Counted from the stretch's first letter, positions 1 to 13,400 are shown. The stretch is 64,000 nucleotides of DNA from Fonsecaea monophora (GCF_001642475.1 NW_019173932.1:1077666-1141665); one strand, 5' to 3'. Numbers and translations: made by a program. The notes: a model not told the origin generated them from the sequence alone.

Positions 1-343
1 GTGACTTGGTTACTAAGCCGCGTTGTTCTTAATTGATTCTAATTGGATCCATTTCAACGCCTCGCCTCGTTCTCGCCCATTCTGTCGACGGGCGCTTGAG
101 GGATTCTCATCTTGATATACCTCGTACAAATATATACTCGGTATATGAGGGCCGGCGGCAAGAGGAAACACGTACTGGTAAAACAGGGATCCAACCCCAA
201 ATCTCAATCTGGACCCTCAAAGTGACACATCTGTCTTCCCAAGGTTTTTATACAAGACCAAGAACCACATAGCCCCATACTCCGCCCTATGCGCGCTGGC
301 TAACAAGACAACAATTAACACCTCACAGTACCCTGACGAAACT
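1..343. other. Left-edge intergenic sequence
   Basis: No convincing gene lies here. The short open frames have no domain-like content. The stretch directly follows the stop codon of the minus-strand S41 peptidase gene, so it probably carries that gene's 3' UTR and polyadenylation signals. Confidence 0.5.
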
Positions 344-3034
344 TCATTTCGACCCGTTCAATGCCCCACAAATCACCCTGACCAGCCACGCATCCCCGGT
401 ATAGGAGGAGCATGCTTGCTTGATCGAGGTCAACTCATCACTGTCAACATTGAGACCGTCGATGTCAGTGCCACCCACATCAATATCATCGACAACGGCG
501 TCATCATCAAATGCCTTGTCCGAAGTATCGCCCGGTGGCGACGTTGGCTTCGACACCTTCGTTGAGCTTGTCGGTGAGTTGGTCGCGGTTTGCTTAGAGT
601 TCGTGGTCGAATGTCCTGGGGACAGCGCTTCAAGAGGTTTGCCCTGTAGCTTCCAACCTTTAAGCCCCGCTCTGATGTTGTCCGGCGGGTCTTGCGGCCC
701 TAGCCACGGCGCTTTCCACCCTCCAGAGATACTGGTCGGATGTCCTGTGCTGTTGGCGACACAATATTTCGAGTTGAACTGTGTCCCCTTTCGCTCTTTG
801 AAAGCCACGGTTGCGACCCGTGACCAAATAAAGGTCGGGTCATACATCATTTCTCTCGTCCACCAGAGGCGACAATCGGCTGCCTCATACACAAACTGAA
901 GCGGGGTGGCCGTCTGTTCACCATACCGAAAGTGGTTGCAACCATTTACTCCACCGGTACCCTGTTCGTCCAACGTTCGCAGCGCCGCCTCGTAGGTGAA
1001 ATCCTCCCAGATGGTGCCGTTCGCCAGCTCCGAGAACGTATTGTTGGGACTGTGAAGGAGATCGGCCCATGGTAGCAGCCGAGTAAATGGGAAGACCTGG
1101 CTGCCTTTCACACCGCCAACCGCTTGCATTGGCCCTGTTTGTGGTCGACCTCCCACTGTAATAAACTGCACACCGCTGTAACTTTTCAAATACTCGGAAA
1201 CCACTGTACAGGTACTTGCACAAAAGCCGTCAGTGAGCACGACAATGTCCTGTGCCGCAAACGGTTGTCGAAACCCTGTGCGATTATTCGTCCCTGTGAT
1301 GATGATGCCGGTATCTTGAAAGTTAGTGTAACCCGGATCCGTGTAGTTGGTCTGGAAGTAGGCGCTGAAGTTCCCACCGTTCGCGGGATAGGGCCCATAG
1401 TATGTCTCAAAATCAGGAAAGTCGTAAAACTGGTGGCTTACAATCGACTGATACGCCAGTGTATTATATACAACCGTGTCGTATTGCTCGTCGCTTTCGT
1501 CGTCGGTTTTCGTGGCGTTCGAATACATCTCGGACGCAGCATTGCCCAAGATCCAGAAGCCAAGATGGTCCCGCACATTCGACTTGTCAATGGGCTTAAT
1601 GGATGGGAAGAGTTGGGCGTAGGTGTCGGCTCCAAGGACAACAAAGCCACCTGCATAAGAGTTAACACCTCCAGTGAGTTAGTCACGACCAAGTACTGAC
1701 CTGGATTGCCCTGAAGGTCTACGATCAACTTTTTCTTCCCGGTCTTAACCGCTGCATCGAGAAACTTTTCTATCACTGACTGAAATTCTCTTTCATAATC
1801 GTCCGCACTGGACTCCGATTCGAACTCTCGGATCTGAAGAACAGCCACATCGGTCAGGCCGGTCTCGTTCAGATAGTACCCAGCTACCGAATCAGCGCTG
1901 TGCTTGATCACTGGATATGGGAAATTTGGAATGGTAGGTGAGCTTGGGGCTGCCTCGGTTGTTGTCGAGGCATCTGAGGTGGTTGGAGTTGTGCTACTGG
2001 CAGAGGATGTAGATGTGGCTGTGGCCATTAGCGTCTCTGTCTCAAAGGCACCGTAACACAGAGAGGAGAAGGCATCTTCCCCCGTGTGGACACCGTCGAG
2101 AGGCATGTTGACGACAGCGATGTTGGGATATTCGCGCGTAGTTCCATTCGCAAACGTAATGTTGGTTGAAGGCCCTGGGTAAAAAAGGGAGGCTCGGAAT
2201 GAGTCGTCCCGTTGTGAAACCAAGTTGGGAGTCAGTTGATTCCATAGGGAGTCCGGGTCTTGACCCGCGCGAACCATAGATTGGGTCAATAAAAAGGTAA
2301 CCACATCGACGCCGTCAATACTCGTGACTGGGGAAGGAGCATATCCGGTCACAGGGCGAGGCTGGCCAGTATCTTCATCCGACAACACAAGATCATCTAC
2401 CACATGTTAGTCGAATTCTCCCAAAGTTTCACCGTGGAACGCTGCACTTGCCCATCAGGTACACTTGTGGTTCCTCGACTCCGTCTGAGGAGATGGTAGC
2501 CAGGCCATCCCCGGCAGTGCGAAGAAAGGTGAAGGAGTAAAACAAGTCGATGTGGAACGCAAGGTGTCCATCCCGTGCCGAAGTCAACAATGCAACTATC
2601 TCCGCCTGCATGTCATATTCGCTCTGATATAAGCCAGCCTCCACCTTCTTTTGTATACTATTCAAAGCCCCATCGAGGTCGACGGCGGGAAAGAGGTAGC
2701 CCGACGGCGGGTTCAGCAGATATTCTTTGCTGCTTTGAAACTCGAGATACGTCCGCAAAGAGTTCAGGAGGCGGATCGCCGGCTCTTGGTAGTTCGGAAC
2801 GGATTTCAGGCATTCGTAGGCGAGTTCGGCAGGTATGTATACTTTCTCCCGGTCAGGATTTGCGGATGCGAATGCTGATGAGGCACTGGATGCAGCAGAA
2901 CAAGCTGATCCCTTTGGTATTGTTCCGGTTGCTCGTGGCAGGATAGCCGGAGGAGAGGTGACGATGTTGGCACCGACGGTGGCCTGGACCAATGCGATTG
3001 CAAGGGCGCATGCTTTCCATATGTTCTTTGCCAT
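344..3034 (-). CDS. Secreted peptidase S41 family protein
   Basis: Spliced model: exons 3034-2452, 2396-1701 and 1650-344, giving 861 residues. The ATG at 3034 was chosen because it opens a signal peptide (MAKNIWKACALAIALVQA); an in-frame codon further upstream would add 19 polar residues. Intron 1 (2397-2451) has a GC donor (GCAAGT), a CTAAC branch site and a TAG acceptor. Intron 2 (1651-1700) has GTCAGT/CAG and restores the family reading NPGGFVVLGAD. The candidate catalytic serine is in FCASTC, about residue 572, as in fungal ClpP/crotonase-fold S41 peptidases (tail-specific protease/CPAF-like). Ser/Thr-rich linkers and N-glycosylation sequons fit a secreted or wall enzyme. The last 100 or so residues are acidic and low-complexity. 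Substrate is unknown. The family call is firm; the exact role is not. Confidence 0.85.
2397..2451 (-). other. GC-AG intron in the S41 peptidase gene
   Basis: On the minus strand this 55-bp interval starts GCAAGT and ends CTAACATGTGGTAG. Joining codon ATG-G to AT-GAT keeps the frame between two conserved coding blocks. The only nearby GT alternative (GTGAAA) produces an immediate stop codon after splicing. GC-AG introns are a small minority in fungi. Confidence 0.7.
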
Positions 3035-4545
3035 GGATGCTGTTGGGATCAGCTCGTCTCCCACAGCGACCTCAGGCTGGGCGCTGTTCAAGACAAGGAT
3101 ACCCGCTCAAGGAGAGAAAGAAAAGAGAGAGGTATTGAACGAGAGACTCCAAGGATAAGGCAATCCGCATCGCAGGTAAGGGTTCCCATCCATTTAATAA
3201 CGAAATATCTTTCAACAGAAGTCCGAGAGTCAGGGAGAATGGGCCGTAAGACTATCGGCCCTGCTTTCTGTGCAACAGGAACCCGGTCCACTTGGCAGAT
3301 CCGCGAGGATCAAAGGATCGAAATCATCTATGGCTGGAAGAGAGACATCAGTCTCCCTATCGGATGCATTCTGTGCCCCAGAAGGATTCACATTTGACCT
3401 CGTGAATACGAAATTCCGCAGCAGGACTCAAGCCTCGACTGCGCATATGCTGCGGCTGAGCCTTGGCCCCCAAATTTGGAGACTTTCGGCCCGGTCTCGC
3501 TTGTGCCACGAGCAAATCAAGAGAGGCAGTGGATGAGAGCTAAGAGAGGGAGGCGAGATTCTACAGAGGAGTTACATACGAGTACCTCTATACCTTGGGC
3601 GGAGTTATGATGATGATGGGACCCGTACAGAGTAAGATGGAGCAATTCTATGTCCGTGCGCCCTGCAGTTACTCGATTGGTTTTTATACATGATTGTCAA
3701 GCAAGCAGTATAGCTATATAGGTTGGAGGACATCTATACTCGTACATCTGGTCACTCAGACCACATGTTGGCTACTCATATAATGCGCCACACAGGATTC
3801 AGCGTTTCAAGGAGCAGAGTAAGCGTATCCAGCAACTTGTCCATCTCGAGTCAATGGATACCTGATTAATAACATTGGTATAGTTTCGAATCACTCGTCT
3901 TCCAGCGTGGATATGTGGCAAACAAGTGCTACTCGTGCTGTGGATGCAACGGTGTATAATAATAGGAGATTGACGAACCCACTCACCACTACAGAGTAAT
4001 TTCCTCGTACTATACTAATGACTGAACACGTACTACGACTAGAGGGGCAGCGCTAGGCGCTTAGCATTATTTCTCAGGCTTTTGATACTAAGCCTCCAGC
4101 GCCTTTTTGTCACAAAGGTGAAGCAGATGGGGGAAAGTTCTCCGTACTGTGGCTTCTCTGATCCTTCAGGTTTCGTGGTGCTTATGAACACAGAGTATCA
4201 GGTACTTTTCTCGATCCCTTTCCTTGTAGTTAGGGGGGCCATCAGATAGTTGGTCACCACCTGTTTGGGACTCTCTCCCAAACCTGCATAAAATGAATCA
4301 CATCTGATTGAGCAAGTTGAGTTACGACTCCTTCGAACCAACCCAAGAAAAAAAAAACAAAAAAAAAAAAAAACTCCCCCCTGGCATTGGAAAAAAGGGT
4401 TGGAACTCCATCTCCAGTGGTAAACCGTATTCCAACCGCCGTCCCAACTTTGGCCAGCCCATCATACATTCCTCTTGTGTATCCTGTACAGTACAAAGTC
4501 ACGAGCCGTAGATTCGCTTTCATCAGGGCTCATTCGAGTTCATCG
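3035..4545. other. Intergenic region, S41 promoter side and SAS4 3' side
   Basis: Both flanking genes run on the minus strand, so this 1.5-kb stretch should hold the S41 peptidase promoter and the SAS4 gene terminator. A long A-rich tract (about 4348-4373) is the only compositional feature. No open frame here has recognisable protein content. Confidence 0.5.
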
Positions 4546-6080
4546 TCACTCGCCGCCTCTCCGCAGTCGCCTATGAGATCGCTGCCTTGCTTTGATCGCT
4601 TCGTCTGTAAGAATGTCGTCCGGGAGCTCAAATTCTTCCTCCGAAAAGTCGGGAATGGGATGACCAAAAGCAAGAATGGTCCGTCCCCTCTGACGGCCCG
4701 CGACCGCTGCGTCTCGCAGATGTCGTTTATCGAAAAAGGAAGTGAACAACTTCGGCGGCGAAGCGTCGGGCCACTGTGCAGGTGTTGGTTTTCTGCGTTT
4801 GTTGGCAATCTTTGCTTCCTCGATCAGTTGTTGCGATGCAAGTGCATCAAGCTCACTGGAGTTTGGAGCATGGCTTGATGCACTGTCAAGACTGCCCTCC
4901 TCCACGCCCGAGCCGTTGTTTGACCCTTCAGTCTCCGCGTTATCGCCTTCGTCCTCATTTTCTTCTTGGTCCTCCAACACGGCTGCTTCCAGCAGCTCTT
5001 GCTCTCGCTCCATCTTTCTGCGCTTCTCTTCCTCTTTCCATCTTTTGAACTTGTCAATCAAGGCTTGGGTTTCTCGTATGAAAAGTAGTCGTTTGGGCTC
5101 GTAGCGCTTTTTCTCTGTCTCGGTAACGCCGGTTATTCCAAGGGTTTTTAACCAGTCCGGTCCTCGCAGGTCGTCGAGGAGTTTCTCCAATTGGTATTTT
5201 TCGTGCTGGGCTCGTTCCCTATCGCTATTCTTCATTTGCTTCTCATGCCTTTCAGCCTTGGCATGGATCTTGATGTACACATCCTCGCCCAAAGGGTCGA
5301 CTGGGTCAGCACCGACAGTGTCGTCCGGTGGGTTCAGGCGGATGACTTGTGTGTTGTGAAGCGGCTTGTGCGCTCCAAAAGGGTCAGACTTGGGCTGTCT
5401 CGGCTCGAAGTCAGGTGTATCGTCAACCAAGACGATCTTCGTTCTGACGGTCAAAGCTTCTACTGGAGGTCAGTAAGAGTCTTAATCAGAAGTTGCAACA
5501 AAGCCATACCTGGATCGGGGGGCTTCAGACTCAGCATCTCCTCAAAATCTGGGAAATACTGCGCAAGCTCCGTTTTAGCCCGAGACCCTCCATCCTCTGA
5601 GCGTAATTTTCGCCGGTCCTCATGGTTTGTGGACAGACCGCCTCCTCGGATTGCGGCTCTCGCCTTCTCTTCGATAATTCTGATCTGATCATATTGTGAT
5701 TTTTCGCCTGGGGATAGAGGCGAGTCGATGGGGGTGTTGTTGATATGTGTGGTATCTGCATTGGCCGCAGGCGTGGGAGGCACTCCGGTCGGGGTGGCGG
5801 CGGGAGGTTGTGAGAGGGCTTTAGGTAAACCCCCTCGACTGCGTAGCGGGATACGTAACTGTGGTATTTCGCCCTTGTTGGTCGACAACCGACGTCTTTT
5901 CAGGTCGTGCTCGGGCGTGGCAACAGTGGCAGCTCGGAGCCGTTTCGATCTGACAGTGATGCCTTCATTGCCAGATTTGGGGAGGAGAGGTGGTGGTTCG
6001 TTGTTGGTAGGACTGTTGGATGTTGCTTTGTGGCCTCGTAGTGTAGGGCGCCTCAATGACGACCTAGAGCCGGCCACCAT
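4546..6080 (-). CDS. SAS4-domain protein (Something About Silencing 4)
   Basis: Exons 6080-5510 and 5459-4546; 494 residues. A second in-frame ATG three codons upstream (6089) is possible. The intron has GTATGG and a tandem CAG/TAG acceptor, so exon 2 may start at 5462 or 5459, differing by one residue. The N-terminal third is basic and disordered, with nuclear-localisation-like clusters (RSKRLR, LKRRRLS). The SAS4 domain lies near residues 285-345, with DWLKTLGITGV followed by the helix LIDKFKRWKEEEKRRK. In yeast, Sas4 belongs to the SAS histone acetyltransferase complex with Sas2 and Sas5, acting on H4K16 and boundary silencing. The acidic region after the domain and the basic tail (RQRSHRRLRRGGE) are low-complexity. 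A nuclear chromatin role is inferred from the domain only. Confidence 0.75.
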
Positions 6081-6575
6081 GGTATGCACTGTGTTCGGAA
6101 GCTCATGATGCTGCTAGGGAGACGGTGAAGAATATGCTCATTCGCGGTGAGGAGAGCGAATCGATTCTGGATTGTTGATCACGCCGGCTGCAAGGTGAAG
6201 TCAAACTGCGCTCCCAGTTTCAGGGCTCAAATGGGCGCCTGCCGCGTAAATTTCATGTCTCGCGGTGCCCGCAGGTTCTAGGTGATGGCGGATCTAGGCA
6301 CTGGAGCACCCAAGCAAAGTCAATCTCGTTGTCACCCAAGGACTCTCCAGCTTCTACTGCACAATGTAACCTGTATTCTGTGTCAAAATCGTGCCACTTC
6401 TAGTACTTTCAATTCGGACGGCCAGGTCTTTGCTGATGGGTAAATGCACGCGTCATAAGGATAGATTTCTGTACAGAAATGGGCTGTCTGACAAACGCCC
6501 AGAATGCCTCCTGCGGCTGCTAGCCTACGCATGGCATGCGGGATCCTGAACGCCCCCCTTCCTGTGCCCTTTGTT
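6081..6575. other. Short intergenic region upstream of the SAS4 gene
   Basis: About 0.5 kb between the SAS4 gene start and the kexin stop codon, both on the minus strand. It should hold the SAS4 promoter and the kexin 3' UTR. No distinct motif or gene is seen. Confidence 0.4.
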
Positions 6576-9181
6576 TTATTTCTCCCTTTCCTTGCCATCA
6601 GAGCTCCCAGACCTCGATCCCGTTCCTGTGTCGTTACTTGGGGTGTCTTGATATGTTTCTTCATCGCTGTAGAGATCGTCATCACTCTCGCCCGCAAATG
6701 CATCATACAGTTCGCCGCCTCGTCGAGCCCTTCCCTTGACTCGCCCTCCCCGTGCAGTCAAGCCTTGTTGCTCATCCTCATCTGCATCGCCAACCATTTC
6801 AAACTCGTATGCATCGCGGGGGTTGTTTCGAAGCCTTTTACGTCGTTGGATCAAGAAATAGATTCCCAGGCCCACACAGAAGAGTATGATCAACACGATT
6901 GAGCCGTATATCCAAATCTGCGTGCGCTTCGATACACCAAAGGTTGGGAAAAACGAAGGAAGGAAGCCATCTGAGTACTCGCTGGGTTCACCTGTCACTG
7001 TCGCTGTGGCTGCAGGCACAGACACCGTATTGGTTGCCGTGACAATGACCACAGAATCCGTTGCGTCGGTAGGCTTAGGCTTGGTAGGCCTGTCAATATG
7101 GTCGGTGGGTGTTGTGGGAAGCCCAGTAGGTGGAGCGCCAGGCTCCACACTGGTTGTACTAACAATGACGGTGGCAGTTTCATGGTCGTCGTCATGCTCG
7201 TCAGGTAGTGGGTGAAGCGTCTGAATCTGTGGATTGATACATTCGCCCCATAAATTCAGACGCCAGTCGATAAAGGTTCCGTTGAATTCATTCTTCTGGG
7301 AATCTTTGACAATCACAGTCCAGTTGCCAATCCCAGACTCACCCCTATTGTGGTATTAGTCACGAATGGGGCGGGAACAGTCTGTTGAAGCTTTCACTTA
7401 CCAGTGAACCACCGACATGAACGTCCAGTCATCATACCCTTCTGCAGCTCCGTCTGGACCACGGGAGGTCGCGATTTCGCTGACCAAGCCACTGGGACTG
7501 ATCAGATCTACACTCAAATCACCTCTCCTGGTGTGCTCAACATTCATGGTTACAGTGACGTGTTCGAGTCTTTCCAGGTTGGCCTTGTTCAGCATCTCCT
7601 TGGTGACTTCGAAACTCGCAGCCAGTCCTTGCTCGCCCTCCGGTATATCATGCTGGACGCTGAGCCAGGGTGAGTGGAACCACGCTTGTGGCTTGACCGT
7701 TTTCCACGTCTTAGCAGCCTCGACGAATCTATAAGCGTCGATTTTGCCATAACCGTAGGCATGGCTGAATCTCTTGCCAATGGTCGTGTTCTGCCAGCTT
7801 CCGTCGTCTTCGTGTATGGGGATGGCGGTCTCAACGCATAGATATTGTAGATCTCGCCAGGTAAGGTCTGGCCGAATGCCGAGTGCAAGTGCTACTGTGC
7901 CGACAACGAGCGGGCCTGCGGCTGATGTCCCACCATGACCATTGTAACATTTGTCAACCCCAACATCGGTAGTGTGGATGGCGTCCTGATTGCCGGAACT
8001 ATATGTCACAACTAGTTGTGCGGAGCAAGCTTCGGAGTAGTAGGGATGGTTACCGGCGCGGTCAATGCCTCCGACCGTGATACTGTAGATGCTGTTGGTA
8101 TAACCATCAAAGTTGCAGTTGTCCTGGCTTGCCGCTCCGTTCCCGGCCGCAAAGACGAAAACAGACCCTAGGCCGTTTCGACCATTCTGAATACCATTGA
8201 CCATGGCTCGTTGGATGAGAAGACCCGGGCTTCCATGGTTGCGCCATCGTCAGGTGGACCCCAAGAACAGGAGTAGATCTGATTGTCCTGGTAGTGGTAG
8301 TTTATGGCTATCGCCTCGTCTTCATCAGTGATGGGTTTTGACAAAATTCGAATGCCCGCGACTTTGCTGTCATAGGCCATCCCCACGCCGCAAACGTTAT
8401 TTCTAACAGCGGCAATCTCTCCCGCACAGCGGGTGCCATGTTTGTCATCAAAAAGTCGCGGCTTCGGTTCGGGAGAGTTGTCGTTAAAGTCCCAGGAACC
8501 TTCCGCATAATAGTTGTCCTTGAGGTCGTTGCTGTACAAGTCCAGTCCATCATCGATAACAGCAGAAATGGTACCATTACCAGTAATGCCCTCCAGCCAG
8601 AGACCAGTGACGTTCAGATCGTGACCAAGCTGTAGAGGATTGAATAAGTGCCACTGCTCCTTAAAAATAGGGTCTTTGATCTTTAGAGTGTCTGCGATGG
8701 TGTTCAAACGCTGAATTGCTTCTTGCTGTGCTTGTTCCGACGATCCATCAGACTCTGGGTCCACGGCGTCCTGGCGTACACGACCGGCCGGGAGAGGTGG
8801 AGGTATTCGCTTGACATGGCGATGTCGCAACTCTTGCTTCTCCGACCAAAGAACATCTGTAAGATCCGGGGATGTTTCTGCTCGCGGAGCTAACGCATCT
8901 CTGCCGTCTAAGGAGCGTCTCCTTCTCTTCTTTCTCCTCTTTAATTCTTGTAACGCATGCCCCAACTCCTGACAGGAGCTCTTCGAGCATGAAAAAGAAT
9001 AATGATCGCTCAGTTCCCCAATCTGTCCTTCAAGATTTATCCCCAGTCGATCCGCGACTTCTTGAGGAACCGCGGTAGGGTGGAGATGGAGGGCGAAGTA
9101 GTCATTCTGGTCATAGTCGCGCGGCGTCGCTTCGGTGAACCCAGTCAGAAGGAGGAGTGGAAGCCATACTGGAAGCCGCAT
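6576..9181 (-). CDS. KEX2: Kexin (Kex2 proprotein convertase), frame broken by an apparent 1-base deletion
   Basis: Segments 9181-7402 and 7344-6576. The intron (7345-7401) has GTAAGT, CTAAT and TAG. With one base restored the product is 849 residues, normal for fungal kexin. Order: signal peptide (1-18), propeptide ending HVKR near 125, subtilisin domain with catalytic Asp in VIDDGLD (about 210), His in DKHGT (248) and Ser in HGGTSAAG, the oxyanion AAGNG motif, P domain, a Ser/Thr-rich stalk, one membrane helix (IWIYGSIVLIILFCVGLGIY) and an acidic cytosolic tail. This is the late-Golgi enzyme cleaving after Lys-Arg and Arg-Arg. The frame shifts at 8224-8229 on reaching GATMEA, where the family continues PGLLIQRAMVNG in another frame. 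Everything else is intact, so a sequencing or assembly error is likelier than true loss. Confidence 0.9.
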
Positions 9182-10456
9182 GATAAAATGTATAAAGGGG
9201 AATCACTCCAGAAAGCCAGGCATACCTCACACGATAGGTGAAAGACTGTTGTCGGTGCCTAATATATGACAGATGGTGCAGGTTTCGGAGTGGTCCAATT
9301 CGACTCGACTCAACTGAGAAAGCGTTGCGTTCGATGATGCGAAAATCTCAGGGCACAACTGAGGAAACAGAAGAAGATGCGATCGATCCGGTGAGTGTAC
9401 GCACGTAGAATTAGTGCTGGTGGTGGATTTGTGAAACGTGGGACAGATTGATGGTCCGGCGCTGTCGATATTACAATGGGTGCAGTCAAATTGAGGACTG
9501 GCGCGTTCAGAGAATGGGCAAAGACAAAGCAAAAGGAGTGCGATTATGTCTTTATTAGGGGTTGATGGTAATCTTTGATATTGGAGAAGGGGCCTAACAG
9601 TCCTTTAAGGTCATAGAAAATAGAGCAAGAGGTGGCTCTCTGGAATATGTTGGATACAAAAATATTGATCCGGATCATGGGAATCCTGACACCTACAGTC
9701 CAGGTAGTTACACCCGCATCGCAAGGAATTGCTTCTGGGTGCATATCTGGCAAGTTTGCCGTGTGCCAACTTGGTCATAGTCCCCTGGTGGAGTAGCTAT
9801 TCCGTTGCTTATAGGTAAGGTCATTGGCCCCGACAAAGCCCCATGAGTGCCAATTAGCAGGCCCCTTGGAGGGCTAACTAAGCGGCCCGCGCCTGGGACC
9901 AATTTCTCCCTGTGAAAGGGCCGTGGCTACAGCTGGACTTTGCGACGAATCCGAAGCTCCACCCGGCCCCGGTGTCGCGAGATCTTGAAAGTTGGAGTTC
10001 CTCGCCTCTGCGATTGACGTGGTCGACCAAAATACCACATTTTACCAGCCACACAGACTATGTGTCCGGCCTACGGGGCACCTACCTTTCTTTCCTCTCC
10101 TGCGTCAATCGATCTGCGGTATCTGCTTAAAGTATTCTCTTTTTCTTGTACATAATGACATTGTTGAATTGAGGCTTCAGGTCATTTTCTCCCTGTCCAA
10201 TTATCGTTGTGCTACATTGCTATTCTCCATTCCCATGTGAAACTGTCCGGACAACATTTTGTATCCTCTTGAACGGGGCGTCTCATTTCGACCATCGCCT
10301 TGGACGAAGCCAGACTTATCGACATATCACTCAAGTGCACGGATGTACCTGTCCATGGCTACCTCTGTCACTTGCGCCCATCTCTAGGCCACGTCCCGCC
10401 GCGAACTTGAGTCTCGTCGCAGCCTGATTCTCCATCTCGATCTCGACCCAACCACT
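9182..10456. other. Divergent promoter region between kexin and the PhoD-like gene
   Basis: Kexin (minus) and the PhoD-like phosphatase gene (plus) are transcribed away from each other, so these 1.3 kb hold both promoters. The final 250 bp before the PhoD ATG are C/T-rich, as in many fungal leaders. No credible gene is present. Confidence 0.55.
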
Positions 10457-13400
10457 ATGGCTACCATGAATCCCGTCGACCTTTACCACGATCCAGCCCT
10501 AGATTCCCTGATCGCTCAAAATACCGCGCGCAATAGACAAAGTGGCTCAGGTCGTCGGAACAGCGGAGGACAGGGCAGGCGCCCGCTTTCTCAGAACCTG
10601 GAGAATACATTACAACCTCTTCCTGCTGCGCCCGAAGTGCCTCGTGGACCTCCCATCTCCTATCGAGGCCTCGGCCAGGGCGGGGATCCCGGCCTACAGC
10701 GCTCTTTCTCCCAGAGAGCTAAGGGCAGACCCTTCCATAGAGAAGCGTTTGAGGACTTGGAGGATGAATACCCTGAGGAAGCCGCCAAACCCAAACAGCG
10801 TATAGTATCCGAGCCAGTGCGCCGGGAACCCATGCCCAGCGTCTCTCGAAAACCCGCACCGCCCGATGGTCTGAGACTAAACACTGCGGACCTCAATGGC
10901 TTGAGCGCTGCAGATCCACCGGGAAGGAACACTGAGTCAACTCGCAAACCCTCCTATAACGAGCCAAAATCTGACCAGAAGGCTCGTCGGACGTCTGAGA
11001 CTTCGCGCCGAGTGGAAGAGCCTGTATCGTCTGTCAGCAGATCGAGTGCTCTCCGAGACGAAGCTCATAGAAGGGATTGGGCCCCAGATCGCTCGCCTCT
11101 ACAAAAACTGGAAGTCACTCTCAATGATATCAGCAAGGAAGAAAAGCGCGCGAGAGTGCAGGAGGCTGAGATGCTACTGCGAGAGCGTGAGCCAAAACCA
11201 GCTCGAAAGGCTGTGGGAGCTCCTCGAGGAACTGGTGTGGTGTCCATACCCGACGCTTCTACCACACGCTCTGCACCGAAACGGGAGCGGGCAACCGATC
11301 AGGAAGTGCCAACCCTAGAAGATGCGGTTCTGGTTCGAAATCTTAGCACCACTCAGAGACAGCGTTTGCAGCATAGCACAACTGTGGACAGTCATCGGCC
11401 TGACGTACGAAGCCTTTCGGGAGAAGGCCATCCAGCATTTGAGTACACTATCTCCAGCCCACTACAACCGGCTAATACTTCTCAACGCCGCCAGTCAGGC
11501 AGTAAGAATCGGCGAGTCAGTGAGCCAGCTCAAGAAGGACCGCTCGACTCACCTCGTGTAGCGAGCGAGGAAGTCCCGATCAAGTCGGAACGGGTTCGAT
11601 CAGGAAAACAGCGGGAAACACAGCAGGTGGGCGCAGAAGTTGAGCCTTTGGGTGGGCAAGCACGGGCTCGCACAATTGATACTCAGACTGCGCCCCTCGC
11701 GAGAAGGGACGACTTTTCAGAACGACAGAGAAATGCATCTCACAAAGCAGCATTGGAGAAACTCACCGGGGTGTCAGACCCCGTCAGATTCGGGCGAGGT
11801 GGCTCACAGAGACTTCAGAAAGCTCCCCCAAAAGACGTGGATGAGAAGATTTCTTCGGCGGGCAGGACACCAAGCAGAATACCTGTGCCGACCACAACAA
11901 CAGCTACGCCAGCTCGCAGACAGGAACAACACAATCAAGGTGCCGCTGATCTAAGAAACGATATATCGCAAATGCAACAGCAACCACAGACACCACCAAT
12001 AATAGGCTTAGGACACCAGTCTTCACCGCACCCAAGCAGTCCTCAATCACCTCCAGCGAAGCCAGTAGATGTGATACGCCAAAGACAACGAAAATCCAGT
12101 GTGTCCTTCAAAGAGCCGCTCAACAATCGACCCGTCGATGAGTGGAAAGAAGCCGGAACAGCCAGGCTTACAACCATCGACTTTTCTCCTGAGCCACTGA
12201 ACCCAGCGGACAGGGGAAAGGCTTGGTGGGAACAGACAGCGGCTTCATCGAGCCGCAGACGCAGCAGATCTGCGAAAGTGGCAGATCAGCCTGCAGGTGA
12301 CTATATCGACGATAAAACCGCCGAGTTCAAGCCCAATCTCTATCTTCGGTGCGGGCCTTTGCTGCGCTACAAGGGCATGAGAAGACAGAAAAATGAAAGT
12401 GGAGAGGAGCGTGAATTTTGGCGAGGAAGCGTCCTTATTGTGACCCAGAATTCTCATTCTTCTTACGATCCCGCGCCAATCTTACGTCTGTTTTGCAAGC
12501 CACAGAAGTTGCTGCCTCCGCCGCCCCACCACGTTACCACAGATGAACTTCAACCTGAATATGTTGATCCGATTGCTGGCTTGACGAAGCTCTCAAGGAC
12601 TGGGAGGGCGTTGTATGTTAGACCCGTGGACCATCTGGAAGAAGGAAAGGATTTATCACAGGTCGAAAACGACGACGGCCTCTTCGAAAGCTCTCCCAGC
12701 CCGCTGGAGCATAATGGCCCGCAAGGTCTAGTTCCATTCTCTAACAACCGCAATCTCGATACGGACGGAGAAAAAATAGGAAGATATCAAGAAGTGGCTG
12801 GGGCTCGACTTTATGCAGATCCAGACCGCGATGTGACCTTTTGGCGCTTTAATCTCGAAATAGAACTCGCCAACGAGCAACAACACATTGCTTATCGCAT
12901 CAATCGTGGTCCTTCGGTTGGTTTCTGGGTGCCTGGTCGCGGTCAGACCATGCACATTATGTTTCATTCTTGCAACGGGTTCAGCCTCTCCGTCAATCCA
13001 GACAGCTTCAGCGGACCTGATCCAATGTGGAGGGACGTTCTCAACACACATCAGTCACATCCATTCCACGTTATGATAGGTGGCGGCGACCAGATATACA
13101 ATGACCGTGTCATGCTCGAGACCGAACACTTTGGCGAATGGACCAGGATGAGGAACCCAGCTCATAAACATCACGCTCCATTTACACACGAAATGAAGGA
13201 AGAACTCGAAAGCTTCTATCTGAACAGATATGCCCTGTGGTTCTCTCAAGGCCTGTTCAGTATGGCTGCTGGCCAGATCCCGATGGTGAATATATGGGAC
13301 GATCACGACATTATCGATGGCTTTGGCTCCTATCCAAATCATTTTATGGAGACGCCAGTGTTCTCCGGACTTGGTAACGTGGCGTTTAAATATTACATGC

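Noticed and set aside
8224..8229. Programmed ribosomal frameshift in kexin
   Set aside because: A minus-one shift would restore the frame, but there is no slippery heptamer or evident downstream structure, and kexin genes are not known to use one.
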